Shown: positions 18,403 to 28,906 of the stretch, piece by piece | Layout of the letters: every line of letters begins with the position of its first letter | Numbering within the stretch: position 1 is the first letter of the stretch | Origin: Acidaminococcus massiliensis | GTDB taxonomy: Bacteria; Bacillota; Negativicutes; Acidaminococcales; Acidaminococcaceae | Assembly: GCF_900095825.1 (NCBI RefSeq) | Contig: NZ_LT608315.1 | Coordinates: 1 to 64,000, forward strand | DNA length: 64,000 bases | Direction of reading: 5' to 3' | Position numbers and translations under genes: made by a program | Notes under the pieces: model-generated | What the model saw: only the letters and a program-made list of their open reading frames with translations | The model's database searches: none | What the model was told of the DNA's origin: nothing

Positions 18403-18915
18403 ATGTTCTCAGTCTCATTGCCAAAAACTTTTTCTCTTTCTTTCCCACTCCGCGTCCTGCTCTTTTTTTTCTGCATGGGTACCGGAATGGTCCTGTACCT
18501 GTTCCGCACTCCCGTCCTGCCGATCTTTCCTCCGGTTCCAGAAGAAGAAGTACAATCCGCTCCTTTACCAGCAAGGAACACCGCAAAAAAAAGCAGACCT
18601 CCCCGCAGGGATCCCTTCCGCCCCCTGGACCATCCGCCGGCTCTCCACCCTGGACTGCCGCCGAAACCAGCCGGAGATCCGGCTGCCCCTGCCTCCTGTC
18701 AGCCGCCGGCAGAAGCCGTTTCCTCCCCATCCTTTCGGCTCCTGGGCATCCTTTCCGTCAACGGGAACCGCAAAGCCCTGGTATCCACACCAAAAGGCAC
18801 CTGCCTCCTGGCTCCGGGAGAAACGCTGCCCGGCAAAGGGACCATCACCCATCTCCAGAAAGACGCGCTGTACTGCGGCAGCAACCTGCTTCCCATCGGG
18901 GAGGTGTGGCCATGA
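18403..18915 (+). CDS. PilP/GspC-like inner-membrane protein
   Basis: A 170-residue protein with one membrane helix (about 15-33), a proline-rich linker (about 40-105) and a small C-terminal beta domain (from FRLLGILSVNGNRKALVSTP) resembling the homology region of GspC/PilP. Such proteins link the inner-membrane platform to the secretin. The start follows AAGGAGG. Its stop overlaps the secretin ATG (ATGA), so they are translationally coupled. The assignment rests on the layout, the C-terminal pattern and the neighbour rather than strong identity. Confidence 0.7.
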   Translation: MFSVSLPKTFSLSFPLRVLLFFFCMGTGMVLYLFRTPVLPIFPPVPEEEVQSAPLPARNTAKKSRPPRRDPFRPLDHPPALHPGLPPKPAGDPAAPASCQPPAEAVSSPSFRLLGILSVNGNRKALVSTPKGTCLLAPGETLPGKGTITHLQKDALYCGSNLLPIGEVWP

Positions 18916-20129
18916 AGATACTGCTCTGTTTCTGTATTTTCTGTATTTTTACTCCAGTCCGATGGGTCCTGGCGGAAGATACCGTTTCCCTGTCCGTAAA
19001 GGAAGCTCCCGTCCGGGAAGTCCTCCAAAGCATAGCCCAGCTGGCAGGGCGGAATCTGGTCATGGACGGCCCCATCCCAGGGACCCTTTCCCTGGAACTC
19101 CAGCAGGTCCCCTTCTCCCAAGCCCTGGCCATGGTCACCCGGAGCCAGGGGCTTTTCTGCCGGGAAGAAGGCAGCACTTTGTGGATCGGAACCCCAGAGA
19201 AAAAAGATCCGTTTTTCGGTCAGCTGACCATCCATCCGCTGGAATACATCCCAGCCAAGGAAACGGCAGAAACCCTTAAGCCGCTTTTTTCTTCTCCCCT
19301 TGTCTGGAATCAGGAATCCAATGCCATCCTGTTCCAGGGAGATCCTCTGGAATCCCAAAAGCTGCAGGAAACCTTGGAAACACTGGACCATCCCTCCCGC
19401 CAGATCACCCTGGAAGCCCGGATTCTTTCTCTGGGAGAAACCGCTTCCCGGGAACTGGGCCTGCAGTGGGACTGGAGTCCTCTGCCGAATCCAGAAGACC
19501 GTTCCGGAGACTCCTGGGGCGGCACCCTCCACCTGGGCCACGGCTATGAAGCAGGTTTCCAGGCCAAACTCAATGCTCTTTGTCAGGAAGGGAAGGCCAA
19601 GGTCCTGGCCACCCCCCGGATCATCACTCTGCCCGGCCGGGAAGCCAGCATTTTCATCGGCGACCACATCCCTGTGGTTACCGAAAAAGTGACCAACAGC
19701 ACCACCACCAGCACCACTGAATACGTGGACGCCGGTATCCGGCTTTCCTATACGCCCTACCTGAGCCGAGAAGGACTGATCACTGCCAAAGTCCATACGG
19801 AAGTCAGTACCCCCACCCTCATCACAGAACTGAAGAATTACCGGATCACAAGCCGGACAGCGGATACCCATGTACGGCTGCGGGAGCGGGAAACCCTGGT
19901 CATCGGAGGCCTGATCAGTGAACAGGAACAGCAGCGCTTGGAAGAAATCCCGCTTCTGTCAAAACTCCCCCTGTTGGGAGAACTTTTCAAATTCCGGAGT
20001 ACGGCCCGGAACAAGACCGAAGTCTGCATGTTCCTGACCCCCTATCTCAGCGATCCCGCTCGGCTTCCTTTGGACTCATCCCCTCCTGACGCACCCGTTC
20101 CAGGAACTGATGGAGGACCCGTGCCGTGA
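18912..20129 (+). CDS. secretin (GspD/PilQ family outer-membrane channel)
   Basis: A 405-residue secretin with an N-terminal signal peptide (1-21), a short STN/N-type region (about 25-115) and a C-terminal secretin domain (from about 165) with VLATPRIITLPGREASIFIGDHIPV, a serine/threonine-rich gate loop and TLVIGGLISEQEQQ. It should form the ring through which a pilus or secreted protein, or DNA for uptake, passes the outer membrane. It is short for the family, with few N domains. The ATG at 18912 has GGAGG 7 bases before it. Its last 83 bases overlap the 3' end of the converging NUDIX gene. Confidence 0.9.
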   Translation: MKILLCFCIFCIFTPVRWVLAEDTVSLSVKEAPVREVLQSIAQLAGRNLVMDGPIPGTLSLELQQVPFSQALAMVTRSQGLFCREEGSTLWIGTPEKKDPFFGQLTIHPLEYIPAKETAETLKPLFSSPLVWNQESNAILFQGDPLESQKLQETLETLDHPSRQITLEARILSLGETASRELGLQWDWSPLPNPEDRSGDSWGGTLHLGHGYEAGFQAKLNALCQEGKAKVLATPRIITLPGREASIFIGDHIPVVTEKVTNSTTTSTTEYVDAGIRLSYTPYLSREGLITAKVHTEVSTPTLITELKNYRITSRTADTHVRLRERETLVIGGLISEQEQQRLEEIPLLSKLPLLGELFKFRSTARNKTEVCMFLTPYLSDPARLPLDSSPPDAPVPGTDGGPVP

Positions 20130-20715
20130 TTCCCCAGATGATCCGGTTCTTCCAAGGATAAAAGAACACTTCATAACCGCCCCGGATGTTCCATCCCTCC
20201 TGGAATCCATACGCCCACTGGGCCGGAAATCCCGGTTCCTGACGGCTGGCCAGGGACAGTTTTCCCACCACCGGATGGATGGCCAGAAGGTCCTTCAGGG
20301 GTACGGAAAAGACTTCTCCCACTTCCTCTCGGTCCAGCTGCAGGGGCATCCGTGCCGGCAGGATTCCCGCAAACGGATAAATCAGCGGCCCAGAATAGCC
20401 GTAGAAATAATCCAAAGGCCCCAGGATCTGGATTTCCTTTTCCGGAATGCCCAGTTCTTCCCAGGTTTCACGGAGAGCCGTGGCGCAGAGAGAAGGATCC
20501 GTTTCTTCCCGATGGCCTCCCGGGAAACAAATGTCACCAGGCTGCCAGCTCATATTGGCGGCCCGGACTTCAAAAAGGATCTCCCAACCGTGCTTGGTCC
20601 AGCGCAGGGGCAGGAGGACTGCACTTTCCCACAGCCGGAGGGACCGATCCACCCGCTGGCGCTGGTCTTTCCAGAGCCCGGCCAGCTGCCGCCGTTGTTC
20701 CAATTCCTGACTCAT
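20047..20715 (-). CDS. NUDIX hydrolase, probable CoA pyrophosphatase
   Basis: A 222-residue protein with a complete Nudix box from GGHREE through RETWEELGI (about residues 69-93). The region after it (LGPLDYFYGYSGPLIYPFAG) matches the NudL/YeaB CoA-diphosphatase subgroup. These enzymes split coenzyme A or acyl-CoA into phosphopantetheine and ADP. The 3' end overlaps the secretin gene on the other strand by 83 bases. It is separated from engB by a terminator. Confidence 0.88.
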   Translation of the reverse strand: MSQELEQRRQLAGLWKDQRQRVDRSLRLWESAVLLPLRWTKHGWEILFEVRAANMSWQPGDICFPGGHREETDPSLCATALRETWEELGIPEKEIQILGPLDYFYGYSGPLIYPFAGILPARMPLQLDREEVGEVFSVPLKDLLAIHPVVGKLSLASRQEPGFPAQWAYGFQEGWNIRGGYEVFFYPWKNRIIWGITARVLHQFLERVRQEGMSPKEAERDR

Positions 20716-20765
20716 AGGGATTCTCCCTTCTATTTTGTGTCGAACATAACAGAATTGTACAATAT

Positions 20766-20816
20766 TTTAAGAAAATGGTAAAGAGGGGGTGCTGCACATC
20801 TGCAGTACCCCCTCTT
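20766..20816 (-). terminator. Rho-independent terminator after engB
   Basis: A 16-bp stem with one G-U pair (20781-20796 with 20801-20816) begins right at the engB stop. On the minus strand it is followed by TTTACCATTTTCTT. It closes the tig-clpP-clpX-lon-engB cluster. Confidence 0.8.
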
Positions 20817-20817
20817 G

Positions 20818-21465
20818 TCAGTTGTTTTTCTCTGAAGGAGAAAGATATTCCATGATCCGATTGATCAGTTCTTTCCGTGTGGTGTGGCTGGTAGAGCTGT
20901 AAGTCAAGATCTGTTCATCCCGCAGACCGAATGTCTTCTGGTACAATGCCTTCTGGCTGGCCACAGCCCCTTTGCTCAGTTTGTCACTCTTGGTCAGGAT
21001 CACCATGATGGGCAGTCCCAGATTCAGCAGCCACTGATAGCAGTCGATATCGCTTTCCATAGGTGCATGGCGGATATCCATGAGCACACAGACCAGTTTC
21101 AGATACTGGGAATTTTCCATGTACTTGCAGATAAAAGCAGACCACTGTTCCTTGTTGCCCTTGCTGGTCCGGGCAAAACCATACCCTGGCAGGTCCACTG
21201 CATAATAAGTATGCCGTTCCACCTTTTCTTCCTGCTGCCGTTTGGCCTGGAAGGAATAAAAGTTGATGGTCTGGGTCTTGCCGGGAGAGCTGCTGACCCT
21301 GGCCAGCCCTTTCCGTCTAGCCAGGGAATTCAGCAGGGAAGATTTCCCCACATTGCTCCGCCCGATAAAAGCCACTTCATCAATGGTATCCTGGGGATAC
21401 TGGGTCGCTTTTACTGCTGAAGCCACATAGGATGCTCCAATGATATCCCACTGATTCGCTCCCAT
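20818..21465 (-). CDS. engB: ribosome-biogenesis GTPase YsxC/EngB
   Basis: A 215-residue TRAFAC GTPase with G1 GRSNVGKSSLL (35-45), G3 DLPGYG and G4 TKSDK. EngB is needed for maturation of the large ribosomal subunit. It starts one base after the lon stop codon, in the conserved clpX-lon-engB order. Confidence 0.96.
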   Translation of the reverse strand: MGANQWDIIGASYVASAVKATQYPQDTIDEVAFIGRSNVGKSSLLNSLARRKGLARVSSSPGKTQTINFYSFQAKRQQEEKVERHTYYAVDLPGYGFARTSKGNKEQWSAFICKYMENSQYLKLVCVLMDIRHAPMESDIDCYQWLLNLGLPIMVILTKSDKLSKGAVASQKALYQKTFGLRDEQILTYSSTSHTTRKELINRIMEYLSPSEKNN

Positions 21466-21466
21466 G

Positions 21467-23785
21467 TTACGCCTCCAGGGCCAGTTTGGTCACCTGGTCC
21501 ATGCTGTCCACCGGGATAAAGGTCATGTCGTTCCGGACCTTTTCCGGGATTTCCTCCAGATCCTGCTGGTTCTGACGAGGGATCAGCACGGTTTTCACCC
21601 GGTAGCGGTGGGCTGCCAGGACTTTTTCCTTCAGGCCTCCGATGGGCAGCACATGGCCGGTAATGGTAATCTCTCCGGTCATGGCCAGATCCGCTTTGAC
21701 TTTTCTCTTGGTCAGGGCGCTTTCCATGGCTGTCGCCATAGTGATCCCGGCAGAAGGACCATCCTTGGGGATGGCACCTTCCGGCACATGGATATGGATA
21801 TCCACTTTTTCATTGAAGTCCGGATCCAGTCCCAGTTCCTTGGACCGGGAACGGATGTAGGTAAAGGCCGCCTGAGCACTTTCCTTCATTACGTCCCCCA
21901 ATTGGCCGGTGAGGACCAGTTTGCCCTTGCCTTCACAGACCACCACTTCGATCTTCAGCAGTTCACCGCCCACACTGGTCCAAGCCAGCCCAGTGCAGAC
22001 CCCTACTTCCGATTTGGCCCGCATATCGCTTTCCAGGAAAATGGCCGGCCCCAGGTAATCCTTCAGATGGGCTGGCGTCACACTGACCTTAGCCACTCCG
22101 TCTTCTACAATTTTCCGCGCCGCTTTCCGGCAGATGGTAGCGATTTTCCGTTCCAGGTTCCGCACACCGGCTTCCCGAGTATAATCCCGGATGATATGCT
22201 GGATGGAGGCCGCTCCCAGGCTCAGCTGTTTCCCGGTCAGACCGTTGGCTTTCCGTTCCTTGGGCAGCAAGTGGAGCTGGGCAATCTTCAATTTTTCCTC
22301 ATCAGTATAACTGGAAAGCTCGATCACTTCCAACCGGTCTAAGAGAGCCGGCGGGATGGTCTCCACCGTATTGGCCGTAACGATCCAGAACACATTGCTC
22401 ATATCATAGGGAAACTCGATGTAATGGTCGCTGAAATGGCTGTTCTGTTCTGGGTCCAGCACTTCCAGCAGCGCCGAAGCCGGATCTCCCCGGAAATCAG
22501 CCCCCATCTTGTCCACTTCATCCAGCAGGAATACCGGGTTGTCACTGCCGCAGTCGATCATCCCATTGATGAGCCGGCCGGGCATAGCACCGATATAAGT
22601 CCGGCGGTGGCCCCGGATTTCCGCTTCATCCCGGATACCCCCCAGACTGATCCGGGTGAATTTCCGATTCACAGCCCGGGCAATGCTCTGTGCCAGGCTG
22701 GTCTTGCCCACGCCGGGAGGTCCCACCAGGCAGATGATGGGTCCCCGGTTGCTGTGGGTCAGTGCCCGCACCGCCAGATAATCCAGGATTCTCTCCTTGA
22801 CTTTTTTCAGGCCGTAATGGTCTTTGTCCAATACCGCAGCTGCCTTCTTCAAATCATAGTTGTCCTGGGTCATCTTTCCCCAGGGAAGGCTCAGCACCGT
22901 ATCCAGGTAATTCCGGATCACTGCACTTTCTGCCATCATGGGCGGCATTTTATACAGCCGGTCCAGCTCCTTGTCCATTTTTTCCTGGACATCTTTAGGG
23001 AGCTTGAGCTTCTTCATCTTTTCCTGGTATTCTTTGACTTCAGAGCCTTTTTCTCCCCCTTCGTCCAGCTCCTTATTGATGGCCTTCAGCTGTTCCCGCA
23101 GATAGTATTCCCGCTGATTCTGCTCGATCTGTTTCCGGACCTGCTGGGAAATATCCTTTTCCAAATTGACGATTTCCAATTCCTTGCACAGATCCCCATA
23201 AAGCAGATGCATCCGTTCCTTCACATCCACGGCTTCCAGGAGTTTTTCCTTATCTGCAATATCGATGGTCAGATAGCCGGCGATCATATCGGCGATCTTG
23301 CCCGGATCCGGCTGGTCCTTGAAGGTGAGCAGCACCTCCGTATTCACCTTTTTGCTGGCCAGGACCCACTGTTCGAAGGTTTCCACCAGCATCCGCTTCA
23401 GAGCTTCCACTTCATTGGAATGATCGTTGACATCCTCCCGCTCAGCCACATAGGCTTCCAGGTTCATGCCCACGACATCCACCACAGAAATCACTTCCAC
23501 CCGGCTCAAGCCTTCCACCAGGATCCGCATGGCCCCGTTGGGAAGCTTCAGCAGCTGTTTGATTTCCGCAATGACTCCAAAATTGTACAGGCTCTTAGCC
23601 GTAGGATCATTTTCTTCTGCGGACCGCTGGGTCACCAGCAGGATCCGCTTTCCCATATTCATGGCACTTTCCACTGCCTTGATGGAACGGTCTCTCCCCA
23701 CATCCAGGTTGATGATCATCCCGGGAAAAACGAGGATTCCCCGCAGAGGCAGTAAGGGCAGTCTCATGGTATTTGCTTCCAACAT
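21467..23785 (-). CDS. lon: ATP-dependent protease Lon
   Basis: A 772-residue Lon: an N-terminal substrate-binding domain ([15 protein letters not shown] near the start), AAA+ module with Walker [10 protein letters not shown], and a C-terminal Ser-Lys protease domain with catalytic Ser in PKDGPSAG and Lys in [12 protein letters not shown]. It degrades damaged and regulatory proteins in the cytoplasm. I chose the ATG at 23785 (MLEANTMRL); an in-frame extension to 23860 would code through the clpX terminator. Confidence 0.97.
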   Translation of the reverse strand: MLEANTMRLPLLPLRGILVFPGMIINLDVGRDRSIKAVESAMNMGKRILLVTQRSAEENDPTAKSLYNFGVIAEIKQLLKLPNGAMRILVEGLSRVEVISVVDVVGMNLEAYVAEREDVNDHSNEVEALKRMLVETFEQWVLASKKVNTEVLLTFKDQPDPGKIADMIAGYLTIDIADKEKLLEAVDVKERMHLLYGDLCKELEIVNLEKDISQQVRKQIEQNQREYYLREQLKAINKELDEGGEKGSEVKEYQEKMKKLKLPKDVQEKMDKELDRLYKMPPMMAESAVIRNYLDTVLSLPWGKMTQDNYDLKKAAAVLDKDHYGLKKVKERILDYLAVRALTHSNRGPIICLVGPPGVGKTSLAQSIARAVNRKFTRISLGGIRDEAEIRGHRRTYIGAMPGRLINGMIDCGSDNPVFLLDEVDKMGADFRGDPASALLEVLDPEQNSHFSDHYIEFPYDMSNVFWIVTANTVETIPPALLDRLEVIELSSYTDEEKLKIAQLHLLPKERKANGLTGKQLSLGAASIQHIIRDYTREAGVRNLERKIATICRKAARKIVEDGVAKVSVTPAHLKDYLGPAIFLESDMRAKSEVGVCTGLAWTSVGGELLKIEVVVCEGKGKLVLTGQLGDVMKESAQAAFTYIRSRSKELGLDPDFNEKVDIHIHVPEGAIPKDGPSAGITMATAMESALTKRKVKADLAMTGEITITGHVLPIGGLKEKVLAAHRYRVKTVLIPRQNQQDLEEIPEKVRNDMTFIPVDSMDQVTKLALEA

Positions 23786-23807
23786 CTTTCTCACCGTCCT
23801 TAATTGA

Positions 23808-23850
23808 ATAGAGAAAAAGGGAAAAGGGATGCCAGCACCCCTTTTCCTTT
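23808..23850 (-). terminator. terminator between clpX and lon
   Basis: Minus strand: GGAAAAGGGG...CCCTTTTCC followed by CTTTTTCTC. It begins a few bases past the clpX stop, so lon probably has its own start site or depends on readthrough. Confidence 0.7.
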
Positions 23851-23852
23851 TT

Positions 23853-25124
23853 CTAGGCATTCTTTCTTGTATCGTTATTTTCCTGCTTCAGCAGCAGCTT
23901 GGGGTCTTTGTGCTTCGTTACCACATCTGCTGTCACAATGCATTTTTCCACATTATCCCGGCTGGGGACTTCGTACATCACGTTCTTCATGATGCCTTCG
24001 ATGATGGCCCGCAGTCCTCTGGCGCCGGCGTTCCGTGCCAGGGCTTCATGAGCGATGGCTTTCAGGGCATCGTCTTCGAAGTCCAGTTCCACATGGTCCA
24101 TGGCCAGGAGATGTTCATACTGTTTGGTCAGTGCATTCTTCGGTTCCGTCAAGATCCGGATCAGCGCCTTCTCATCCAGATTATCCAAGGTGACCACCAC
24201 CGGCAGCCGGCCCACGAATTCAGGGATCAGCCCATACTTCACGAAGTCTTCCGGCAGAACATGGCGGAAAGGATTCTCGCTTTTCTTTTCCGCTTGGGTA
24301 GGGATATCCGCCCCAAAGCCCATGCTCTTTTTCCCGGTACGGGCATTGATCACGTTCTCAAGTCCAGCAAAAGCTCCCCCGCAAATAAAGAGGATATTGG
24401 TGGTGTCGATCTGGATCAGTTCCTGGTGGGGATGTTTCCGTCCTCCCTGGGGCGGCACATTGGCCACCGTCCCTTCCAGGATCTTCAGCAGAGCCTGCTG
24501 GACCCCTTCCCCGGATACATCCCGGGTAATGGAAGGATTCTCGGACTTCCGGGAGATCTTGTCGATTTCATCGATATAAACGATGCCCCGTTCGGCCCGT
24601 TCAATGTCATAATCTGCATTCTGGATCAGCCGGAGCAGGATGTTCTCCACATCTTCCCCTACATAACCGGCCTCTGTGAGGCTGGTGGCATCCGCAATGG
24701 CGAAGGGGACTTTCAGGATCTTGGCCAGGGTCTGGGCCAGAAGGGTCTTGCCGCTGCCTGTAGGTCCCAGCATCAGGATATTGGATTTCTGCAGTTCCAC
24801 ATCCTGGTGATGCCCCTGTTCATAGTTGATCCGTTTGTAGTGGTTGTAGACTGCCACCGCCAAGGTCCTTTTGGCGTCTTCCTGTCCGATGACATATTCG
24901 TCCAAGATAGCCTTGATTTCCTTGGGTTTGGGCAACTCTGTGAGAGCTTCTTCCGCCGGCCCCTTCAGGTCTTTTTCCAGCATTTCATTGCACAGGGCAA
25001 TACACTCATCACAGATGAACACATTATGTCCGGCGATCAGTTTCTTTACCTGGCTCTGCTTTTTCCCGCAGAAAGAACAGGTATAGTCCGGTCCCTCCAG
25101 ACCATTTTTATCATCGTAACCCAT
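23853..25124 (-). CDS. clpX: ATP-dependent Clp protease ATP-binding subunit ClpX
   Basis: A 423-residue AAA+ unfoldase with an N-terminal C4 zinc-binding domain (CSFCGKK...CDECIALC, about residues 15-42), Walker A GPTGSGKT, Walker [11 protein letters not shown], pore loop GYVGED and sensor motifs. It feeds tagged proteins to ClpP. It lies about 40 bases after clpP in the tig-clpP-clpX order. Confidence 0.98.
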   Translation of the reverse strand: MGYDDKNGLEGPDYTCSFCGKKQSQVKKLIAGHNVFICDECIALCNEMLEKDLKGPAEEALTELPKPKEIKAILDEYVIGQEDAKRTLAVAVYNHYKRINYEQGHHQDVELQKSNILMLGPTGSGKTLLAQTLAKILKVPFAIADATSLTEAGYVGEDVENILLRLIQNADYDIERAERGIVYIDEIDKISRKSENPSITRDVSGEGVQQALLKILEGTVANVPPQGGRKHPHQELIQIDTTNILFICGGAFAGLENVINARTGKKSMGFGADIPTQAEKKSENPFRHVLPEDFVKYGLIPEFVGRLPVVVTLDNLDEKALIRILTEPKNALTKQYEHLLAMDHVELDFEDDALKAIAHEALARNAGARGLRAIIEGIMKNVMYEVPSRDNVEKCIVTADVVTKHKDPKLLLKQENNDTRKNA

Positions 25125-25165
25125 CTGAAACCCTCCTTACAGCCAGGGCAAGATGGTCTTACCCC

Positions 25166-25759
25166 TTATTTCTGGGTCTTGATCTGATGGACCACCTGGT
25201 CGATCAGACCGTATTGCTCGGCTTCCACAGCCGTCATAAAATGATCCCGTTCCGTATCCAGCCGGATCTGTTCCGGGGTCTGACCGGTGTGGTGGGCCAG
25301 GATTTCGTTCATCTCTTCCCGGATCCGCAGGATCTCACGGGCATGGATCTCAATGTCCGTGGCCTGTCCCTGAGCGCCTCCCAAAGGCTGATGGATCATC
25401 ACTCTGGAATGAGGCAGGGCATAGCGTTTTCCCTTGGTCCCGGCCGCCAGCAGTACAGAAGCCATGGATGCCGCCATCCCTACACAGATGGTGGAAACAT
25501 CCGGGCGGATGTACTGCATGGTGTCATAAATCGCCAGCCCAGCACTGACACTGCCGCCCGGGCTGTTGATGTAGAGATGGACATCCTTATCCGGATTCTC
25601 GGATTCCAGGAACAGCAGCTGGGCGATGATCAGGTTGGCCATATGATCTTCGATTTCTCCGGTGACGAAGATGATGCGATCTTTCAGCAGCCGGGAATAG
25701 ATATCATAGCTCCGTTCGCCCTTACTGGTCTGTTCCACCACAATAGGCACATAGCTCAT
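25166..25759 (-). CDS. clpP: ATP-dependent Clp protease proteolytic subunit
   Basis: A 197-residue serine protease whose catalytic triad fits exactly: S98 (GMAASMAS), H123 (MIHQP) and D172 (TERDHF). It forms a two-ring tetradecamer with ClpX or ClpC. I placed the start at 25759 ([10 protein letters not shown]), with GGAGG 8 bases upstream; a GTG three codons earlier lies inside the ribosome binding site. Confidence 0.98.
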   Translation of the reverse strand: MSYVPIVVEQTSKGERSYDIYSRLLKDRIIFVTGEIEDHMANLIIAQLLFLESENPDKDVHLYINSPGGSVSAGLAIYDTMQYIRPDVSTICVGMAASMASVLLAAGTKGKRYALPHSRVMIHQPLGGAQGQATDIEIHAREILRIREEMNEILAHHTGQTPEQIRLDTERDHFMTAVEAEQYGLIDQVVHQIKTQK

Positions 25760-25779
25760 GCCGTCCACCTCCTGCGGTT

Positions 25780-27108
25780 TTATTTTTCTTCTTTGGCTTC
25801 TTCAGCAGCTTCAGCCTTGGGAGCATTCTTGGCACTGTCGATGACCAGGCGGGCAGCCTTCCGGCGGGCAATGTTACTCACCAGAACGGCCAAGGAACCA
25901 TTTTCTTTGACGATCTTTTCCACCTGTTTCAGGGTAGCGCCGTGCATAGCAGCCAGCTGTTCCATTTCAGCCTTGATTTCTTCTTCGCTGACCTTGATTC
26001 CTTCCTTCAGGGCAATGGCATCCAGCACCAGATCAGTCTTGATGTTTTCCAGCGCTACGGGTTTCTGTTCATCCCGGTAGGTCTTCACATCTTTGCCCAG
26101 GTACTGCAGGTACAGGGGCAGGCTCATCTTATGGGCTTGGAGATTCATAGCCAGTTCATCCATCATCTGGTTGGCCCGTTGGGTCACCATCACATCAGGC
26201 ACTTCGAATTTGGCATTTTCCACAGCCTTTTTGATCAAGCTGGTTTCATAATCGGACTGTGCCCGGTCAGCTTCTGCCTTCTTCAGCCGATCCATGGTCT
26301 TCTGGCGGAATTCAGCCACGGTCTTGCTGTCGCTGTTGGCCGCAATCAGTTCATCGGTGACTTCCGGGACTTCCTTGACTTTCACATCCTGGACATTGAC
26401 TTTGAATACAGCCGCCTTGCCAGCCAGTTCCTTGGAGAAATAGTCTTCCGGGAAAGTCACGTTCACATCGGTAGAGTCGCCTTTTTTCAGACCCACCAGC
26501 TGATCTTCGAAGCCGGGGATGAAGCTGCCGCTGCCCACTTCCAGAGGATAGCCCTTGCCTTCACCGCCTTCGAAAGCTTCGCCGTCAACGGTGCCGGCAA
26601 AGTCGATGATAGCCAGGTCGCCTTTTTCCAGAGCCTTGCCTTCCGGAGCTTCCACCATTTTGGAAGCCCGTTTCTGCAGGTTTTCCACTTCCTTGTCCAC
26701 ATCAGCGTCGGTGATTTCCTTTTCTTCCTTCACCACATCCAGGTCTTTATACTGGCCCAGTTCCGGTTCCGGACGCAGGGTGACCACCAAGGTCATTTCC
26801 ATGGGCTGGCCTTCTTCGAACTTGGAATCTTTGATTTCAGGATCGGAAACAGGCACCCATTTGTTTTCTTTCAGGGTTTCTCTATATTCACTGTTGGCAG
26901 CGATTTCAAAAGCTTCTTCTTTGATGGCATCTTTGCCTACGTGCAGTTCCAGCACACGACGGGGAGCTTTGCCCTTACGGAAGCCAGGGATCGTGACCTG
27001 CTTGTTGATCTTGGCAACTGCTTTTTCGAAGGCCTTGGCTACATCTTCTACCGGCAAAGTGACTTTCAGAGTTGCTTCATTACCTTTTCTTTCTACGGAA
27101 ACGCTCAT
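25780..27108 (-). CDS. tig: trigger factor (ribosome-bound chaperone, peptidyl-prolyl isomerase)
   Basis: A 442-residue trigger factor: N-terminal ribosome-binding domain with the GFRKGKAPR signature (about 42-50), a central FKBP-type isomerase domain (about 150-245) and the C-terminal chaperone arms. It meets nascent chains at the ribosome exit. GAGGAGG precedes the ATG. First gene of tig-clpP-clpX(-lon-engB), read from the promoter at 27197-27225. Confidence 0.98.
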   Translation of the reverse strand: MSVSVERKGNEATLKVTLPVEDVAKAFEKAVAKINKQVTIPGFRKGKAPRRVLELHVGKDAIKEEAFEIAANSEYRETLKENKWVPVSDPEIKDSKFEEGQPMEMTLVVTLRPEPELGQYKDLDVVKEEKEITDADVDKEVENLQKRASKMVEAPEGKALEKGDLAIIDFAGTVDGEAFEGGEGKGYPLEVGSGSFIPGFEDQLVGLKKGDSTDVNVTFPEDYFSKELAGKAAVFKVNVQDVKVKEVPEVTDELIAANSDSKTVAEFRQKTMDRLKKAEADRAQSDYETSLIKKAVENAKFEVPDVMVTQRANQMMDELAMNLQAHKMSLPLYLQYLGKDVKTYRDEQKPVALENIKTDLVLDAIALKEGIKVSEEEIKAEMEQLAAMHGATLKQVEKIVKENGSLAVLVSNIARRKAARLVIDSAKNAPKAEAAEEAKEEK

Positions 27109-27196
27109 TTAAAAAAATCCTCCTCACATGCTGTCAGCCATTCTCTTGTATCATGCTTAACAGTCTGTCTGTAATTGCTTAAAAAACCGCTCATAT

Positions 27197-27225
27197 AGCA
27201 TAGCACAAAAGGTGGAAATAAGCAA
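27197..27225 (-). promoter_or_regulatory. tig promoter
   Basis: Minus strand: TTGCTT (27225-27220), a 17-base spacer, TATGCT (27202-27197) with an extended TGC before it. No CIRCE or CtsR-like operator was noticed here. Confidence 0.65.
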
Positions 27226-27244
27226 CCAAAAGGCAGACATTTGC

Positions 27245-27283
27245 CAGAAAAGAAAAGCCATCCCTGTGAGGAACAGGGATGGC
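27245..27283 (-). terminator. terminator after the amino-acid symporter gene
   Basis: Minus strand: GCCATCCCTG...CAGGGATGGC, a 10-bp perfect stem, followed by TTTTCTTTTCT. Confidence 0.9.
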
Positions 27284-27300
27284 AGAAACAGATCCAAAAA

Positions 27301-28713
27301 TTATTTCCAATATTCCAAGTCAGATTCATCCAAGCCGATATCAGAGGCTTTGAACACAGGGTTCTCAATCCCAGCATCCAGCTGCCGGCCATAGTCATCC
27401 ATCACAGCGATGGCGGTCCCGTTCAGGGCCAGGATGGACGGGATGTTGATCAAGCACATGAAGGCCATGCAGATATCCGCCACAGCCCAAGCGTTATCCA
27501 TGGACATCCCAGCACCTACGAAGATCACCAGCACAGCCAAGAGCCGGAAGCCCTTCATGAAACCCTTGCTGGGAGTCTTCTTCCCGTTCAGGTAAGCCAA
27601 GCAGTTGTCCACATAGAACAGGTTCCCAATCAGAGTGGTGAAGGCGAACAGCACCATGGCCACCGTAATCATGATGGGCCCAAAAGCGCCGAAGTCCGTC
27701 TGGGTGGCCGCCTGTACATAGGGAGCCCCAGCCATGGCTTTGGTGGGAGTCACTCCGGAGAACATGCACATCAGTGCTGTTGCCGTACAGAGCACCGTAT
27801 CGATGAACACGGACAGCATCTGCACCAAGCCCTGCTGAGCAGGATGGGAAACATCCGCTGCTGCCGCAGCATTGGGAGCGGAACCCACACCGGCTTCATT
27901 GGAATACAGCCCCCGTTTGATGCCGTACATCATGCAGGATCCGCTGATGCCCCCCAGGATTTTCTGGAAGTCAAAGGCATCGGCCAGCACAGCAGAAAGC
28001 ACAGAAGGGATCATCCCGATGTGCATGACGATGATCACCAGAGCCAGGATCACATACAGGACCCCCATGAAAGGCACCAGCACTTCCGTCACCCGCATGA
28101 TCCGTTTGCCGCCGCCCATAAGGCAGTAGCCTACCAGCACGGCCAAAATGCCTCCGATGACCCAAGAGGTGACACCTTTCTCATAGAAACCGTACACGCT
28201 AAAGGTGGATTGGAGGTTATAGGAAGCCAGTGCATTGAAACCGCCCGCGTAGGTGATGATCAGGAAGAAAGCAAAAGCCCCTGCCAAAAGTTTGTTGTGG
28301 AGAGCGATTTCAATGTAGTAGGCCGGACCGCCGTAGCTGTCTCCGTTGGCATCCCGCCGTTTGTACACCTGGGCCAAGGTGCTTTCGATAAAAGCCGTGG
28401 CCCCTCCGATGATGGCGATGGCCCACATCCAGAACACGGAACCGAAACCACCCAGGCACAGTGCAGTGGAAATCCCGATGATGTTGCCGGTCCCCACCCG
28501 GGACGCCGTAGAAACCATCAGGGCCTGGAACGAAGATACGGACCCCTCTTTGCTGGGTTTTTGCATGACCACACGGATACACTCCCTGAACCAGCGGAAC
28601 TGGATCAATCGGGTCCTGACGGTAAAGAAGAGCCCTGCTGCCAGTAAGACAATGATCAGGATGGGATAATACAGGACGTCGTCCATGGTGGTGAGTATTT
28701 GTGACATTGACAT
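27301..28713 (-). CDS. sodium:alanine/glycine symporter (AGCS family)
   Basis: A 470-residue integral membrane protein with about ten to eleven membrane helices. It carries the family hallmarks ASRVGTGNIIGIS (about 70-82) and the GLYSNEAGVGSAPNAAAAAD block (about 263-282). It should import alanine, glycine or a related small amino acid with sodium. GGGAGGACAA precedes the ATG. The gene stands alone between its own promoter and terminator. Confidence 0.94.
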   Translation of the reverse strand: MSMSQILTTMDDVLYYPILIIVLLAAGLFFTVRTRLIQFRWFRECIRVVMQKPSKEGSVSSFQALMVSTASRVGTGNIIGISTALCLGGFGSVFWMWAIAIIGGATAFIESTLAQVYKRRDANGDSYGGPAYYIEIALHNKLLAGAFAFFLIITYAGGFNALASYNLQSTFSVYGFYEKGVTSWVIGGILAVLVGYCLMGGGKRIMRVTEVLVPFMGVLYVILALVIIVMHIGMIPSVLSAVLADAFDFQKILGGISGSCMMYGIKRGLYSNEAGVGSAPNAAAAADVSHPAQQGLVQMLSVFIDTVLCTATALMCMFSGVTPTKAMAGAPYVQAATQTDFGAFGPIMITVAMVLFAFTTLIGNLFYVDNCLAYLNGKKTPSKGFMKGFRLLAVLVIFVGAGMSMDNAWAVADICMAFMCLINIPSILALNGTAIAVMDDYGRQLDAGIENPVFKASDIGLDESDLEYWK

Positions 28714-28778
28714 TTGTCCTCCCTTTCGTGTATCTTTCTCCTATCCTCGTCAGAGAAAAATACAAAGTAATTATATAC

Positions 28779-28784
28779 ATTATA
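28779..28784 (-). promoter_or_regulatory. -10 element for the AGCS symporter gene
   Basis: A perfect TATAAT on the minus strand with a weak -35 (GTGTCA at 17-base spacing). A second TATAAT (28775-28770) sits just downstream, so the start site is uncertain. Confidence 0.5.
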
Positions 28785-28841
28785 CACGATAGAGAAGAGA
28801 TTGACACGAATTCAGAAAAATAAATCACGTTGTGCGTACAA

Positions 28842-28882
28842 AAAACGGACTGCTGCAGATCCAGCAGTCCGTTTTTTGTCAA
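28842..28882. terminator. terminator after the nitrilase-family gene
   Basis: A long perfect stem (ACGGACTGCTG...CAGCAGTCCGT) is flanked by A6/T6 tracts on both sides, so it works in either direction. It lies 25 bases past the nitrilase-family stop codon. Confidence 0.9.
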
Positions 28883-28906
28883 CATCCGCCAGGCAAACGC
28901 CAGTTT

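Noticed and set aside
23786-23860. upstream in-frame extension of lon
   Set aside because: It reads through the clpX terminator hairpin into clpX, and the extra residues are basic filler unlike Lon N-termini.
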